DNA of 64,000 nt from Calycina herbarum (GCA_001414485.1 LLEY01000040.1:62001-126000), one strand, 5' to 3'. Shown: positions 38,400-49,420, numbered from the stretch's first letter. Numbers and translations: made by a program. Notes: generated by a model not told the origin, from the sequence alone.

Positions 38400-39857
38400 A
38401 GCTAAATATAAAGAGGTTAATAGATAAGGTTATCTTTATTCTAAGAAGAATTAACTAAGAAGAGAAGTCTATTCTACGTAGAAGAGAAGAGGTCTTATAC
38501 CTTTTACTTCGAGGTTCCTTAGTAAGTATAAGCTATAAAGAACTAAGATATTATTATAGCTCTCGTTATAGCTTTCGTTACTAAGGTAATTACCGAGGTA
38601 GTAAACCTTAAGCTCTCGTTATAGATCGGTGAGGTAATTACCGAGTAAGGTAATTATAAGTAAGATAATTACCGTGAGGTAATTGCCGAGGTTGTCACGT
38701 GAGGTCACGTGTGTATACGAAGGTCGGTAGACCGAGTACTCTTCGAGTATAAACCGTTATAACGACCTACTATAGTACCTCTTTCTCTCTTAGAGTATAG
38801 AGTAGCTATATATAGTCTACCTAGTTAAACGCCTCTACTATATCTAGTTAAGCTAAAAACGTATAGCTCTTATTCTCCTAAGTAGTATATACTCTCTCTA
38901 TTACTATTCTTATTACGAGTTCTATATTCTAGTACTTCTAGTTACTTATCTATATCCCTAGAAGTATAGCCGCCTCCTTTATAAGCTATATAAGCCTCTA
39001 TACTATTACCTTCTTAAGAATCTTATCTATAGTTAAAAGTAGTACTATCAGCTAGTAGACCTCTACCTTACTCTATTCCTCTATTATCTTACCTAGTTTC
39101 CTTAATACTACTACTTTTATATAATAGAACTATAATAAGAAGTACTATAAGTAAAAGCTTACTTCTACGATTACTACGAGTATCTCTCGAAGTAGCTTAT
39201 CGTACGCTTTTAGAAAGCCGTTCGCTAGTATATTAAACCCTAGTACTTTCTAAGGTACCGATCTTATCGCTCTCTTAATATACTTCTTAGTTACTCGCTA
39301 ACTTACTTAGTATCTTTAAGAGAAGCTTTTAAGACTCTACTTCTTATTAGAAATACTCGAGTAGTCGGCTATAGATTCTAAGAAGAACTTCTCTATAAGA
39401 ATATAAGCTATTATAGACCGAATACAAAGAGGTTAATAGATAAGGTTATCTTATTATAAGAAGAATTAACTAAGAAAGAAAAGAAAAGAAATCTATTCTA
39501 CGTACGAGGAAAAGAGGTTTTATACGTATAGGCTATATATAATTACCGGTTATTAGAACGATATTAGAACCTCTTACGTCGAGGTTATATAAGGTTACGT
39601 TTTATACGAAGATATAACGGTTTATACTCGAAGAGTACTCGGTCTACCGACCTTCGTATAAAACGTGACCTTACGTAATCTCACGTGACCTCGACGTAAG
39701 GGGTTCTAACATCGTCCTAATAACTAGTAATTATATATAGCCTTAGCGTATAAAACCTCTTTTCCTCGTACGTAGAATAGATTTCTTTTCTTTTCTTTCT
39801 TAGTTAATTCTTCTTATAATAAGATAACCTTATCTATTAACCTCTTTGTATTCGGCC
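38400..39857. mobile_element. Element with long terminal inverted repeats at the island edge
   Basis: The left end (from 38400, AGCTAAATATAAAGAGG) and the inverted right end (to 39857, GGCCGAATACAAAGAGG) are homologous, differing by transitions only. A third copy of the arm lies internally at 39417-39616, making 39417-39857 a foldback with arms of about 200 bp around the segment ACTCGGTCTACCGACC. The sequence CGAAGGTCGGTAGACCGAG occurs near 38716 and inverted near 39640. The 650-bp middle (38.76-39.41 kb) has no recognisable coding frame. It behaves like a MITE/foldback repeat; the superfamily is unknown and no target duplication was defined. Confidence 0.6.
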
Positions 39858-39874
39858 AATGTGTTTGGGATAAT

Positions 39875-40477
39875 GTGGTGTCGAGATTGCAAAAAGGGAA
39901 TACTCGAATTCAAATGGTTCTTCGCTCAGTTGTTCGATTTCCAAGAATGCATGGGAGAAAACAACGGCGACTTTTTCAGCCTGAGGCAGCATCGGTGTGT
40001 GCTACATATCGCGATGCAAATTGTTGGTTGTGTCGTGTTAGATACAGGAAAGGTTGACGCGATCACACAAACGGTGGGTGTCTTCAAAAGGATCCAGATA
40101 ACAAAGACTATCTTCTTGTTGGCACTTCTTTCGCAACAAAATCTTGCGCGGTGGGTGTAAATGGTTGGAGTCGATTATATGACGAGACAAGAAGATGTCG
40201 CAAATTGGATTTGGGGTCAGACGGAATACTGCCATTCGGCAACGTCTTGGGAGCTTTTAGACGAGCAACTGGAAAATGTTTCGAATGGAACTCCATAGAG
40301 AGATCACAACTCGACGATCTAGTAACGTGGGCTTGGGGTCAGGACGGGATGAGGGATTTAGGCAGGGCCTATGATGTCTGCAGTGGCTTTGAGCCAATAC
40401 GGGTTTGCAAAAAATGTCATACCGTACACGGTGTGAAAGTCCCGGATCAAGAACCATGGATGAAATTTTTTGGGTGA
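39875..40477 (+). pseudogene. Gene remnant with one in-frame stop
   Basis: Reading from ATG 39875, the frame is open to a TGA at 40055-40057 and continues in the same frame to a stop at 40475-40477, about 200 codons in all. The upstream part contains CATYRDANCWLC and the downstream part ends with C-x2-C-H (VCKKCHTVHG), so both halves have Cys pairs that could bind zinc. The run across the stop suggests one former gene or exon. It begins only 18 bp from the RIP island edge. I do not recognise the family. A coincidental open frame is possible. Confidence 0.3.
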
Positions 40478-40976
40478 TTTGGGTTGCGCTGAGGACGATT
40501 TCTTTGCGCCAATAAGGGGGGGGACTATGAAGGTTCCGACACAACCTCGCGGTTTTTCAGAGGCGAAAATATACAATTTCTAATACGTAGGGTCTTGAAA
40601 TGCACGTCCCACGATTACGACATGCCATCTCGAGGCCAAGAGAGTCGATATTGGTCTGGGAGATGTACGCTGATATCTCAACAACAATAACAACAACGAA
40701 TCATGCTTTGCTTACTTCAATCTTTCACTCCACCGATGGCTACAAAACAACGAATACGCCTACGTCCCGACAACTATCAACCCGGCCTTACTTCTTCAAT
40801 CTCCCAATCCACCAGGAGTAAGCAAGCCAGTCTTCCGACAACTATCAATCCTTCCTTATTTCTTCCACCATTGAGTCCACCTACAGGTGGCGGTGGCGAG
40901 AGTGACAAGCAAATGGGCGAAACTTTCCGATGTAGTTTGTTATCAGAAGAAAACATGCTGCAAAATGACACCTCCA
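40478..40976. other. Intergenic, 3' flank of the transporter
   Basis: About 500 bp have normal composition and no recognisable gene. Overlapping short frames on both strands look like chance. A GGTGGCGGTGGCG run lies near 40886-40898. Confidence 0.5.
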
Positions 40977-42733
40977 TCATCCAAAGCTAACAATCACCGC
41001 TTCCCCACTGTCGTCACCCACCTCCTCTCTTCCTCCTTCAACTCCCACCTGACTCTTCCTCCCCTCTCGCTTCCAAGCCCACGCAACCACACCCGTCATA
41101 CCAGCTTGACCAGCTAAAATACAAGTCGTCCATATGAACCCCTTTTTAAATCTCGGCGCATCTTTCATCGGATAAACAAGGATTGGTAGCCAGGCGTTAA
41201 ATGCATAAGCGGTTGCATTCATGATTCCTAGTACCAAGGCACGTTCTTCGGCATCTGAAGAGCATATTTCGTTGGCCCAGGACATGGAGAGGGGTCCGAA
41301 AGCTACGGAACCGCGACTAAGGACTGTGATTTGAATGTTTAGTATTTTGTTTACTTCAGGCAAGTGATGAAGCAAGGGGAAATAGGGAGTGAGAGAATAA
41401 AGTGGTTTTCACTTACAGTAGGCGAAGTATTTCAGGGCGTTGGGTATGCTCCAAATTGCTAAAAGAAGGGAAGAGAAGAACCCCAGGAACTGGGCGGTGT
41501 TAGATATGAAGATAGAAGGGGAGAGGAATGAACATACTGTTGCCATGTACATTACTTTTGAACGGCTGCGGAGGTAGTCGCTAAGTATTGCGAAGCCAAC
41601 TGTCGTCACGAGCTGGACAGCACTTTGGCCCGTTGGGATGATATTCTGCAGAGTCAAATTAGTACTTCCCCCTTTGAAACCCCGAGAAAAAAAGAACTTA
41701 CAATTTGGGTAACAGGAAACTTTCGACTCTTCAACCACAACGCTAATGGCGCAACGCTAGAACTAGGCCCAGAATTCAAAAACAAGATATACAAACCCGT
41801 TAAAACCCAAACATGCCAATTCTTGAAAACCCTCGCCCAAATACTCCACCCAAGTTTTCCCCTCGGGGCCCTTCCAATATCGCTCATCCTTTTCTTCGAC
41901 AATTCCCGGTCCTCTTGAGTGAGGTAAAACGCTCTCGTATTAGAGGGCTGATCAGGGATGAGGAAAAAACCAGCGAGACAAATGGGTGCGGAGATAATTC
42001 CATCCATGATAAATAGCCATTGCCAACCCGCTTTTCCATGAACACCGTTCAGTCCTTCGTACACAGCAGCCTGTAGGTATCCAGAAAACATCCCCGCCGC
42101 AGCAGAACTCGCGTGAAATATACAAGCCCGTTTCCCCAACTCGCTGGGTTTATACCAACTCCCGATCAAAAAGTGGGCGGCGGGATAAAAAATACTCTCC
42201 GCTAGACCAACAAAGAATCTGATGGCAATAACCTGTTTACTCGTCGTAGCAGCCGCAAGACAAAAAGTCAAGATCGTCCAAACCAGTTCACAGGATGGGA
42301 TCCAGACCGAAGGACGGACTTTTGTGAGAATTATTTGGGAGGGTAGTTGGCCAATTACGTAGCCGCAAGTCCAGGAAACGTCGATGAGATTTAGTTCGTT
42401 GGCATTCATACGGAGGTCTTCTTTCATGCCTGAGACGTAGGCATTGGCGATGTTTGTCTGGTCAAGGTTTTTAATGAAGTATCCAAGGGAGAGAATTGTG
42501 AGGAGGGAGACGTCTAGTTTTCTGAGAAATTTGCGTTCTTTGATGGATTGGGTTGGGTCGTAGTCCTGGTTGAAATGTTAGTGAAGATTTGGTACTTGGG
42601 TGAAGAATGGGGTACCTACCCAGATGTAACTCCACCATGGAACTTTTGGCTTCTCGTTGGGTATGACATTGTTGGAATCGGTATCAGATGCTATGGTTGC
42701 TAGAACATCCTTTTTAACACCTTCTTCCGACAT
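40977..42733 (-). CDS. MFS anion:cation symporter (Dal5/Liz1/Fen2-like), 501 aa
   Basis: I infer five exons on the minus strand: 42733-42620, 42565-41702, 41645-41538, 41489-41417 and 41323-40977, all with GT-AG introns (54, 56, 48 and 93 nt) and matching phases, giving 501 residues, the usual family length. The N-terminus VPWWSYIWDYDPTQSIKE, then RKFLRKLDVSLLTI and NLDQTNIANAYVSGMKEDL, are signatures of the anion:cation symporter family (yeast Dal5, Fen2, Vht1, Seo1; S. pombe Liz1). These are plasma-membrane proton-coupled importers of carboxylates, vitamins or sulfonates. Multiple hydrophobic segments fit about 12 helices. The start at 42733 is preferred over an upstream ATG at 42850 because a TATATAAG box (42789-42796, minus) would otherwise be inside the coding region. 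It is divergent from a TauD dioxygenase, suggesting import of its substrate. The exact substrate is unknown. Confidence 0.92.
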
Positions 42734-42788
42734 GACTGAGGGTGAGTGAGAAGTCGATCCTATTCTATCATTGCAGGTACCATAACTA

Positions 42789-42796
42789 CTTATATA
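42789..42796 (-). promoter_or_regulatory. Likely TATA box of the transporter
   Basis: TATATAAG on the minus strand lies 56 nt upstream of the chosen ATG. It supports the shorter N-terminus. Confidence 0.5.
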
Positions 42797-43904
42797 CCCT
42801 GTCCCCTCCACCAAAGGGGATGTAGTATCCATATGTGCAACCTTATGCATATACAGAAAAAGGCCCGTTGTGATAGGCGGGTAACTTTACGGGAGAAGCT
42901 AGATTTCAACCCGCACAATTTTTGTGAGGAACACTAGATTGTGGCAAATCTTAAAAGTCTGGTAATTCTCTGCCGACAAGATTTGGGGGACGGGGATGAA
43001 AGCATAATTAGTGTTGGAGAAAGGGTCTTCAGCTATGAGATGCTATACATGTTGAAAGGCGTGCTTGTTTTTGGAGGAAGGTTTGAGTTATGAAAAGTCC
43101 GCTTGATAATACAGCAGTGAGAGAACCCTGTCAAAGATGATTGAACAACAATTCATAAATTCCACATTTTAGGTCGTCTCCGCAAAAGGACCTCGGAATG
43201 TTCAAGTAGGGGTCCAATCTCGAAGATGGCGTTCTGTAAGATTCCCCGCATGAAACAAGCCAAGTGGCACCGAATGGGCCCATAACATACTAGGGTCTTG
43301 TCATCTTTAAATTTTCAGGAAAGGAGACTCGATAATTCTCCTCACTTCTCGGGATAATGAAATAGAAACTTGCCCAACAGCGAGGAATTGAAAAATGCCA
43401 CCCGTCTTGTCAAGCACCAGGAACCCCGCCCTTCCCTCACCACACCCATAAAAGACTGCATGAAACCGGCCTTGCCGAGTTACCCAGTAAAGGTTGCTTC
43501 GGTATGCAGATATTCATATGCATGTATGTTGTGCTACCTGAGGGCTATGGTGAAAGTATTCAACCCCACGGATTGTACACCAAACACCACCACATCAATA
43601 GATAAGAATCCCATAACGAGCCAATGGTACGATGAACAACACTCCGAGAGTACTAGGGGGTAGACTAGTAAGCACGCGGTCGAAACAAAAAACGTTAGTT
43701 GGATGTCGCTAAAAATGTATAAAGCACGCAATTAACCCCGCCTCTTGCAAAACACCCCTCCACTCCAACCAAGGAAGATCACCGGTCTCTGCGATAGCTG
43801 CACTCGTACGACGCATGAGATGAATTAGAAATGGAGGATTGGAAATCAAACAAAGGCCGTTATCTCCAGTAGTAAATATCAACGCGGGGTAAGATCGGAA
43901 GAAA
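42797..43904. promoter_or_regulatory. Divergent intergenic region between transporter and dioxygenase
   Basis: About 1.1 kb separate the two start regions. I see no gene in it; short frames on both strands lack family resemblance. Its position makes it a candidate shared control region for the pair, but I cannot name operator sites with confidence and found no CACGTG core in it. Confidence 0.45.
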
Positions 43905-43912
43905 TATAAAAG
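43905..43912 (+). promoter_or_regulatory. Likely TATA box of the TauD-type gene
   Basis: TATAAAAG lies 92 nt upstream of the ATG at 44004, followed by an A/C-rich leader (CACCAAACAAACAAAATACCC) typical of filamentous ascomycete genes. Confidence 0.5.
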
Positions 43913-44003
43913 TTGGTCGCGAAAATAGGTACTGCGAGAACTGAGACAAGATCAACCGCTTTCTATACACACCAAACAAACAAAATACCCAAACTCCAAC
44001 ATC

Positions 44004-45422
44004 ATGGCACCTTCAGCGATTGCGATCCCAGAGCCAATTGAACCTCATATTAAGGACGTGGTGATTCAAAAGAAAGATACCCTTCCTCTCCCAGAAGCTG
44101 CTCGCACTCGTCTCGAGGCTGCGGGTATTGACCTCAGTAAAGGCTACCCGGAGCGTCCAGCTGCACCACTATATCTCGATGATGTAAGTAAGATTCTGCC
44201 AAAATGGAAATCAAGTCGTGCAGCATTTTCGCGTATTGTTCATGAGCCCCAGGGCTGTTTATTGGGAGCTAATAACCCCTTATGCTCTGGAAATACATTT
44301 CATATCTTGAAGCTTCATCAGAATAAAAGCAGTAAGCTGACTTCCAATTTCTTGATATTCAGGCGTACTCGATCCGAAATATTGATCGCGAACATGTCGA
44401 TGCCGGTGCACGAGCCGACAAATCGAAAAGCGCATTGCTCAGTGCCGCAAAAGAAGTTATCAACTTAACTTCGCACATTGGAACTGAAATTGTAGGATTG
44501 CAACTCAAGGACTTGAATGACCAACAAAAAGACGAGTTGGCACTTCTGATTTCTGAGCGAACTGTGGTGTTTTTCCGGGACCAAGATATCACTCCTCAAC
44601 AGCAAAAGAGCTTGGGCGAGCATTTTGGAGAAGTTGAAATCCATGTAAGTGTTCTTGTCTGGAATTTGAGCCTTGACTGACTATCTGAAGCCCCAAGTTC
44701 CCCATGTTCCAGGTGTGCCAGGAGTCACCATTATTTGGCCAGCTTTGATGGCCACGGAAAGAAAGGCTTCCTTTAGACAGCCGGGGGGAGCTTCAAGATG
44801 GCACACGTAAGTCTCGAATCCACCTTCAAGACGGCAATTCCTGACAGTGGTTAGCGATCTTGTTCACGAGAAGCACCCCGCAGGAATCACGCACTTACAC
44901 AACGACACCGTACCTAAAGTTGGAGGTGACACTCTTTGGGCCAGTGGATACGCAGCATACTCCAAGCTCTCCCCGGATTTCCGTAAAATTATCGATGGAA
45001 AGGAAGCAGTATACACAAGCGCTCACACTTATCTTGATCGCAGCGACCCCAACGCCGGACCAAAGCATATCGAAAGAATCCACCCTCTCGTCAGAGTTCA
45101 CCCAGCAACTGGCTGGAAAGCCCTGTACGTAAATCGAGCAATGACGAACCGAATCGTGGGTTTGGACAAAGCAGAAAGTGACGTGATTCTAAACTATCTC
45201 TACGATGTTTATGAATCCAACGTGGATATCCAAGTCCGCTTCAAGTGGACTCCAAGAACATCGGCGTTGTGGGATAACAGAATTGCTATTCATAATGCAA
45301 GTTGGGATTATGAGGGAGGGGAGCCAAGACATGGAACAAGAGTTACAAGTTTGGCAGAGAAGCCGTATTTTGTTGCTGATGCTCCTACTAGGAGAGAGGC
45401 ATTGGGTTTGGCAGATGATTGA
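44004..45422 (+). CDS. TauD/Jlp1-type Fe(II)/2-oxoglutarate dioxygenase, 381 aa
   Basis: Four exons are inferred: 44004-44183, 44363-44644, 44691-44806 and 44855-45422, with introns of 179, 46 and 48 nt. The third acceptor must be the TAG ending at 44854: using the CAG seven bases earlier gives an immediate stop, whereas this choice restores the metal-binding WHTD motif. The protein has an N-terminal extension of about 90 residues, then HIGTEIVGLQL, the HxD motif, KVGGDTLWASGYAAY, the second His in IHNASWDY, and the co-substrate Arg in HGTRVTS, which are all the TauD-family ligands. Yeast Jlp1 and bacterial TauD oxidise sulfonates, releasing sulfite as a sulfur source; other relatives act on 2,4-D-like or alkyl substrates. 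It is cytosolic by default, as no signal peptide is seen. The divergent Dal5-type importer supports a sulfonate or organic-acid scavenging pair. Confidence 0.93.
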
Positions 45423-46914
45423 ATGTAACATCTGCTTCCCGTGGGACGTGAGCCATGTATAACGAAAGGAGAGTAATTTAACAAAGTGGGTGCTTTGTAG
45501 GATTCCCCATGAACTTCCAATTTCCATAGAATAATCTAGGACTGAACAATAATACTAAATTGAATGACAACGATACTTCCGTGAAACAACCTTCTCCTCG
45601 GAATCTTGTAACGAGACTTATCAAATAAGCGAATCGTCCGGTCCTGAATCGAGTTTCCATCCCCTTCACTAGAAGTGGCTGACGAAGTTTGCTTCCTCTC
45701 TAACATGTCCAGGAAACTTCCTTCAGTGCGAGCAGCTCAGCCTCTCCAAGATATGCAAAAAAAACCGAGCTCTCGAGCTCTCGAGGCTCCCAATGTGTCC
45801 AACACATGAAAACGTAGCTCCAAGGTCGCGCCTCAAACACAGATGGATAGTAGCAACCCGCTGGCTTGATTCAAAATAGCTCCTCTTCCGCCCGCCCGCT
45901 GTGTGCCCGCGCAAGTATAATGTATCGCATTGTCACGTCGGGTTCGCGATCGGACTCCAAATTGCGCCCGCCACGGCCATTCTGGCAGAATTCGAGACGA
46001 GGTAGGGGCGCACTGACGCTGAAGGGTGGAAATAAGATGCGCGCGTATGGAATACATCGTCGATGGCCATGCTCGATGCTGTGAGGTCACTTCAACAAGA
46101 CTCACCTCTCGCTCGTTTTGGCCGCGATGCTGGTGGCTCGGCGTTTTGTGTTTCTCGAATTCCCAAGAATGCTAAAAGAGGTTAGACTGGTTGATATCCA
46201 TACCCTCTCTTCGTCTACGGACTCTTTTTTATAGTAAGCTGTTCTGCATCGAGTGAGCCACCAGTAAGCCGGTAAGCGACGAGAAAAATTCTCACGTGAT
46301 ATATACCCCCTTTTGCAATCATCTACTTCGAAACCCCCTCCTAAATCGAAAGCCTAGGTGCTCTCGAGGTGCGTCGATATCTCTACCTACGGGGGCGCAC
46401 CCCTCAAATCGTGTTGTTCTTTCGCCATCTTTGAGAACTACACAACAACGATATCAAATCTTCTATGAACTTGTTAGAATATTAATAGGTTAATTCAGAA
46501 TCTGTCAATGTTTTCGATATGTTTTTCCGATAATTGTGCAGTATAGATTCTGCGTTTCCACACAGGGTGTACAAAGTGGGGAAGTTTTTCCTTTCCCGAG
46601 AGGATATCCCACGTGCTTATTCTAAAACGCGATGTTTGTTCAGACCTCTATAGCAAATCCTGCTACGAACTCTTTTGTTATTTGAGCTTTCGTATTGTTG
46701 TATCTCGATTAATTTCTTGTATTTCTGCGGTTGGCATTATGCTTGCTGCTATGATTCGAGCACACAAGACTTGGGTCCCAATCAGGGAATTCGGTCGCAT
46801 GCAACAGTGCTGCAAGGCTCCAGGCTTCAACGCTTTGCCGTGTGTTGAACAATCATCGCATGTGCACTTTGTTTGTTTTCACATTTTTTGTATGATCAGT
46901 TGGAATGTTGTAAC
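45423..46914. other. Intergenic, contains one copy of a diverged duplication
   Basis: No supportable gene was found in 1.5 kb. The part from 45849 to about 46000 resembles 50003-50130 on the other side of the HET gene: both contain GCAACCCGCTGGCTT and, after a similar spacing, a GTATA...TCGCAT...CGTCACGT-type stretch. A GAGCTCTCGAGCTCTCGAG run lies near 45767. The sequence just before 46915 is T-rich and presumably the HET promoter and leader. Confidence 0.5.
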
Positions 46915-49152
46915 ATGGCAGACGCTTCGTGGACCTCCCAGCTTTGTGGAGCTTGTAGGGACATAACATACAAGATGCTTGCTGATGGATTCGAGCACTC
47001 CTTGACATTCGAGGAGACAGTTGATTCTGGACACACCTGCCAGTTTTGTCGCATTATGGTTTGCACATTCAGTAAAGTCCAGGTGAAGGATTGGAATATC
47101 CCTGAGATCCATCAAAACTACCACAAATGGGCGGATAAACTGAAGCTGCTTCCATATGTTGTTCAGATTTCGGGTGCGAATGATCCAGGTTTCACAAAGC
47201 AAGAATTAGTACCACCTCCGAAGCATCTGCGCTGGATAAGGAACTCGGCCAGGAGATCGCCTTATTTGAACGGTAACTTTAACGACGGATCTACAATTCA
47301 ATTGAGTGCTCCAAGAGGTGAGCAATGCGTCTATGAGACCCCCATCATTTGTGCTAACTCATACTATACAGATTCAGTCTACAAAGATGCTGATTTACTT
47401 GCCGTTCACGACATCGAAGCTGCTGATTCTCCACGAAATATTCGCTTTCTCAATGACTGGCTGAGGGATTGCATTAGAGAACACAGCCGTTGTCGTATAT
47501 CATTCGGCAGTTTCACGCACGCAACGGATGAGGTCCATTCCAACGAGATTCATCAGCTGCCTTCAAGGGTCGTCGATGTTGGATTGAATACGAAAATAGT
47601 CAGGCTATTTCTGTCTGCTGGCAAGACTGGCATGTATACAGCATTGAGCCACCGGTGGGGCTCTAAACCCATATTCAAAACCTACAAGGGCAATCTTGAT
47701 CGACTTTCAAGATCTATCGACGTTAAAGAGCTACCCCGAACTTTCCAGGACGCGATTGAAACTACACGCCAGCTCTGGATCCAATATCTTTGGGTGGACT
47801 CCCTATGCATAGTCCAAGACGACAAGTACGAGTTGGCTTGCGAAATAGGACAGATGGGTACAATATTTGAGAACTCAAGTTGCACACTTGCAGCGATTGA
47901 TGCACTTGATGACGAGGCAGTGACAGATCGCGGTCTGTTTCTTCCTCGCGATGATCGTCTTGAAGCACATATGGATTGCGCGAAGGCGAAGATAGGGGTC
48001 AAAGAACCCTCGACTGGAGAAATTTCAAGTTGGTGTTATGTGTGGGAGGAGAAAATAGAAAACAAAGCCCGGCACCAGATCATTGCGAGGCCAAGACTAA
48101 TTGGATATCAATGGTTATTAATGTGGTCGAAATGGCAGAGCCGCGGCTGGATTCTACAAGAACGAATATTGTCCCGAAGAATCATATACTACACAAAACA
48201 TAAGATTGCCTGGGATTGCCACACCTGTTCCGGCGAGGAAGAAATGCTTGGTTATCGCAACGAGGCTCTACGGCATAGCTATACCGAGCGCCGACTCCCA
48301 TGGGAGAGTTTAGTTGCGGAATATACGAAGTGCAAACTCAGCTATCCTTCAGATAAACTGCTTGCGATCTCGGGTCTGGCTAATCGACTAGAAGCCAGGA
48401 CAGGCATGCGATATTTTGCTGGCATATTTGAGGATACCGACTCCCGTATTGGACAGTGCCTCCTATGGAGAGCTGATAGCGATAGAATTCTGACAAAGTA
48501 CTCTGGTTTTCATGCCCCTTCGTGGAGCTGGGCGGCTTACGAAGGCGCTGTTACTTTTTCACCGCAAAGCGAGGGTTCTCCAGCCTATCGGTCTCTCATT
48601 TCTGATCTTAAGTTCGACATACAAGACCGTTGCCATATGCTCCAATGTCCGAACAAAAACGCCACATGCAAAACGGGGTCTGTTTCCTTCAAGGGACTAG
48701 TTGGCACGGTGTTCTTGTCAGGTTGCTTCGGCAGCATCGAGAATAGAGAAAATGAGGCTCTTCTGTCAGTGCTTAGCTCGGCCGTCTACCTTGAATCAAT
48801 TCCTATACCACGAAAAGTTGAAGGAAAAGTTACAGTTCCAAGGCGTGAACTTTCACTTCCTGACAGAACGTAAATCTTGAGAGACAAGTCGGGTTCGACA
48901 ATTGGCTGGGTACTTCTGGACATAGATCGGAAAGAATTGCCTGGAAACAAAATAGTTTGCGCTGCTATCGGCTTTTCAGAGATAGCTGCATATGGTCGAG
49001 TCAGAGGCTATGATTATACGAATGAAGAGATGGTAGATATACTGGCTCTTCAAGCAGGGGAGCCGGGAAGTTATTTTCGTATTGGTCGAGGGAGAGTGGT
49101 AAGGAAGGGCTGGCTGGAGGCTTGCACGGAAGAGAAGGTTGTGGTATCTTGA
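46915..49152 (+). pseudogene. HET-domain protein gene with one premature stop
   Basis: The likely start is ATG 46915 (MADASWTSQLCGACRDI); an in-frame ATG at 46873 gives 14 extra residues. A 54-nt intron with canonical GTGAGC, GCTAAC branch and ACAG (47318-47371) lies in a coding-compatible frame. The N-terminal Cys pairs (CGAC, CQFC) and the HET core are clear: YTALSHRWG, LPRTFQDAIETTRQL, IQYLWVDSLCIVQDD, and RGLFLPRDDR. HET proteins act in heterokaryon incompatibility and regulated cell death. A TAA at 48871-48873 stops the frame, but the same frame stays open for 92 further codons to 49152, ending in a typical HET tail (FRIGRGRVVRKGWLEAC). A Gln codon CAA changed to TAA (CpA to TpA) would explain the stop. 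It is either a pseudogene or a gene with a slightly shortened, still HET-containing product of about 634 residues. Confidence 0.85.
47318..47371 (+). other. Probable intron of the HET gene
   Basis: GTGAGC donor, GCTAAC branch site and ACTATACAG acceptor fit fungal introns very well. The 54-nt length is a multiple of three, so retention would keep the frame open. Confidence 0.75.
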
Positions 49153-49181
49153 AAGAGTGTCATTATTAAATATTTTCCTCC

Positions 49182-49420
49182 TCAAAAAACATCATCATCT
49201 AAGCTCAGTTTGTCTGAAAATTGGCAACGGCAACCTGTCAGGAACGGGGGGTGGCCATCTCGCAAAACAACTCCCTCATCGTAGCCCCTTGTGTATAGGT
49301 GGACGCCATTGGGATGGTGCTTGACGATGAACTGATATACTTCGAACTCATCAGCGGTACCGCATAGAACCACTCTGTCGCCTCGAATGGTTAATTGACT
49401 AGCGTTGGCGATTGCGGACG
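49182..49420 (-). other. Possible coding remnant, unknown
   Basis: On the minus strand an open stretch of about 80 codons reads like real protein (for example LTIRGDRVVLCGTADEFEVY, then HLYTRGYDEGVVLRDGHPP) and ends at a stop at 49182. It has no ATG start and is preceded in frame by a TAG near 49420, which could be a splice acceptor or a nonsense mutation. It lies tail to tail with the HET gene. I do not recognise the family. Confidence 0.3.

Larger units (their letters stand above)
1..39857. other. RIP-mutated AT-rich transposon island
   Basis: The sequence is dominated by TA, CT and AG dinucleotides, with CpA and its complement TpG almost absent over long stretches. This is the footprint of repeat-induced point mutation, which turns CpA into TpA. 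No open frame exceeds about 75 codons in almost 40 kb, yet degenerate gag, protease, reverse transcriptase, integrase and chromodomain reading frames can still be followed through the stops. Composition switches abruptly to normal genic DNA at 39,858. RIP of duplicated DNA is known from Pezizomycotina; assigning it here is inference from composition and from the C-to-T/G-to-A differences between paired repeats. Confidence 0.93.

Noticed and set aside
42734..42850. Upstream ATG (42850) extending the transporter by 39 residues
   Set aside because: The extension covers a TATA box and is unlike the family N-terminus. The start at 42733 fits length and promoter position.
44841..44854. CAG acceptor at 44847 for the last intron of the TauD gene
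   Set aside because: Its use puts an immediate TAG in frame. The TAG acceptor at 44854 restores the WHTD metal motif.
45767..45785. GAGCTCTCGAGCTCTCGAG run as a regulatory palindrome
   Set aside because: It is a short tandem of overlapping restriction-like palindromes with no gene start nearby to give it meaning.
48871..48882. A 12-nt GT...AG segment that would remove the HET stop codon in frame
   Set aside because: GTAAATCTTGAG is far below any known fungal intron length, so a nonsense mutation is the simpler explanation.
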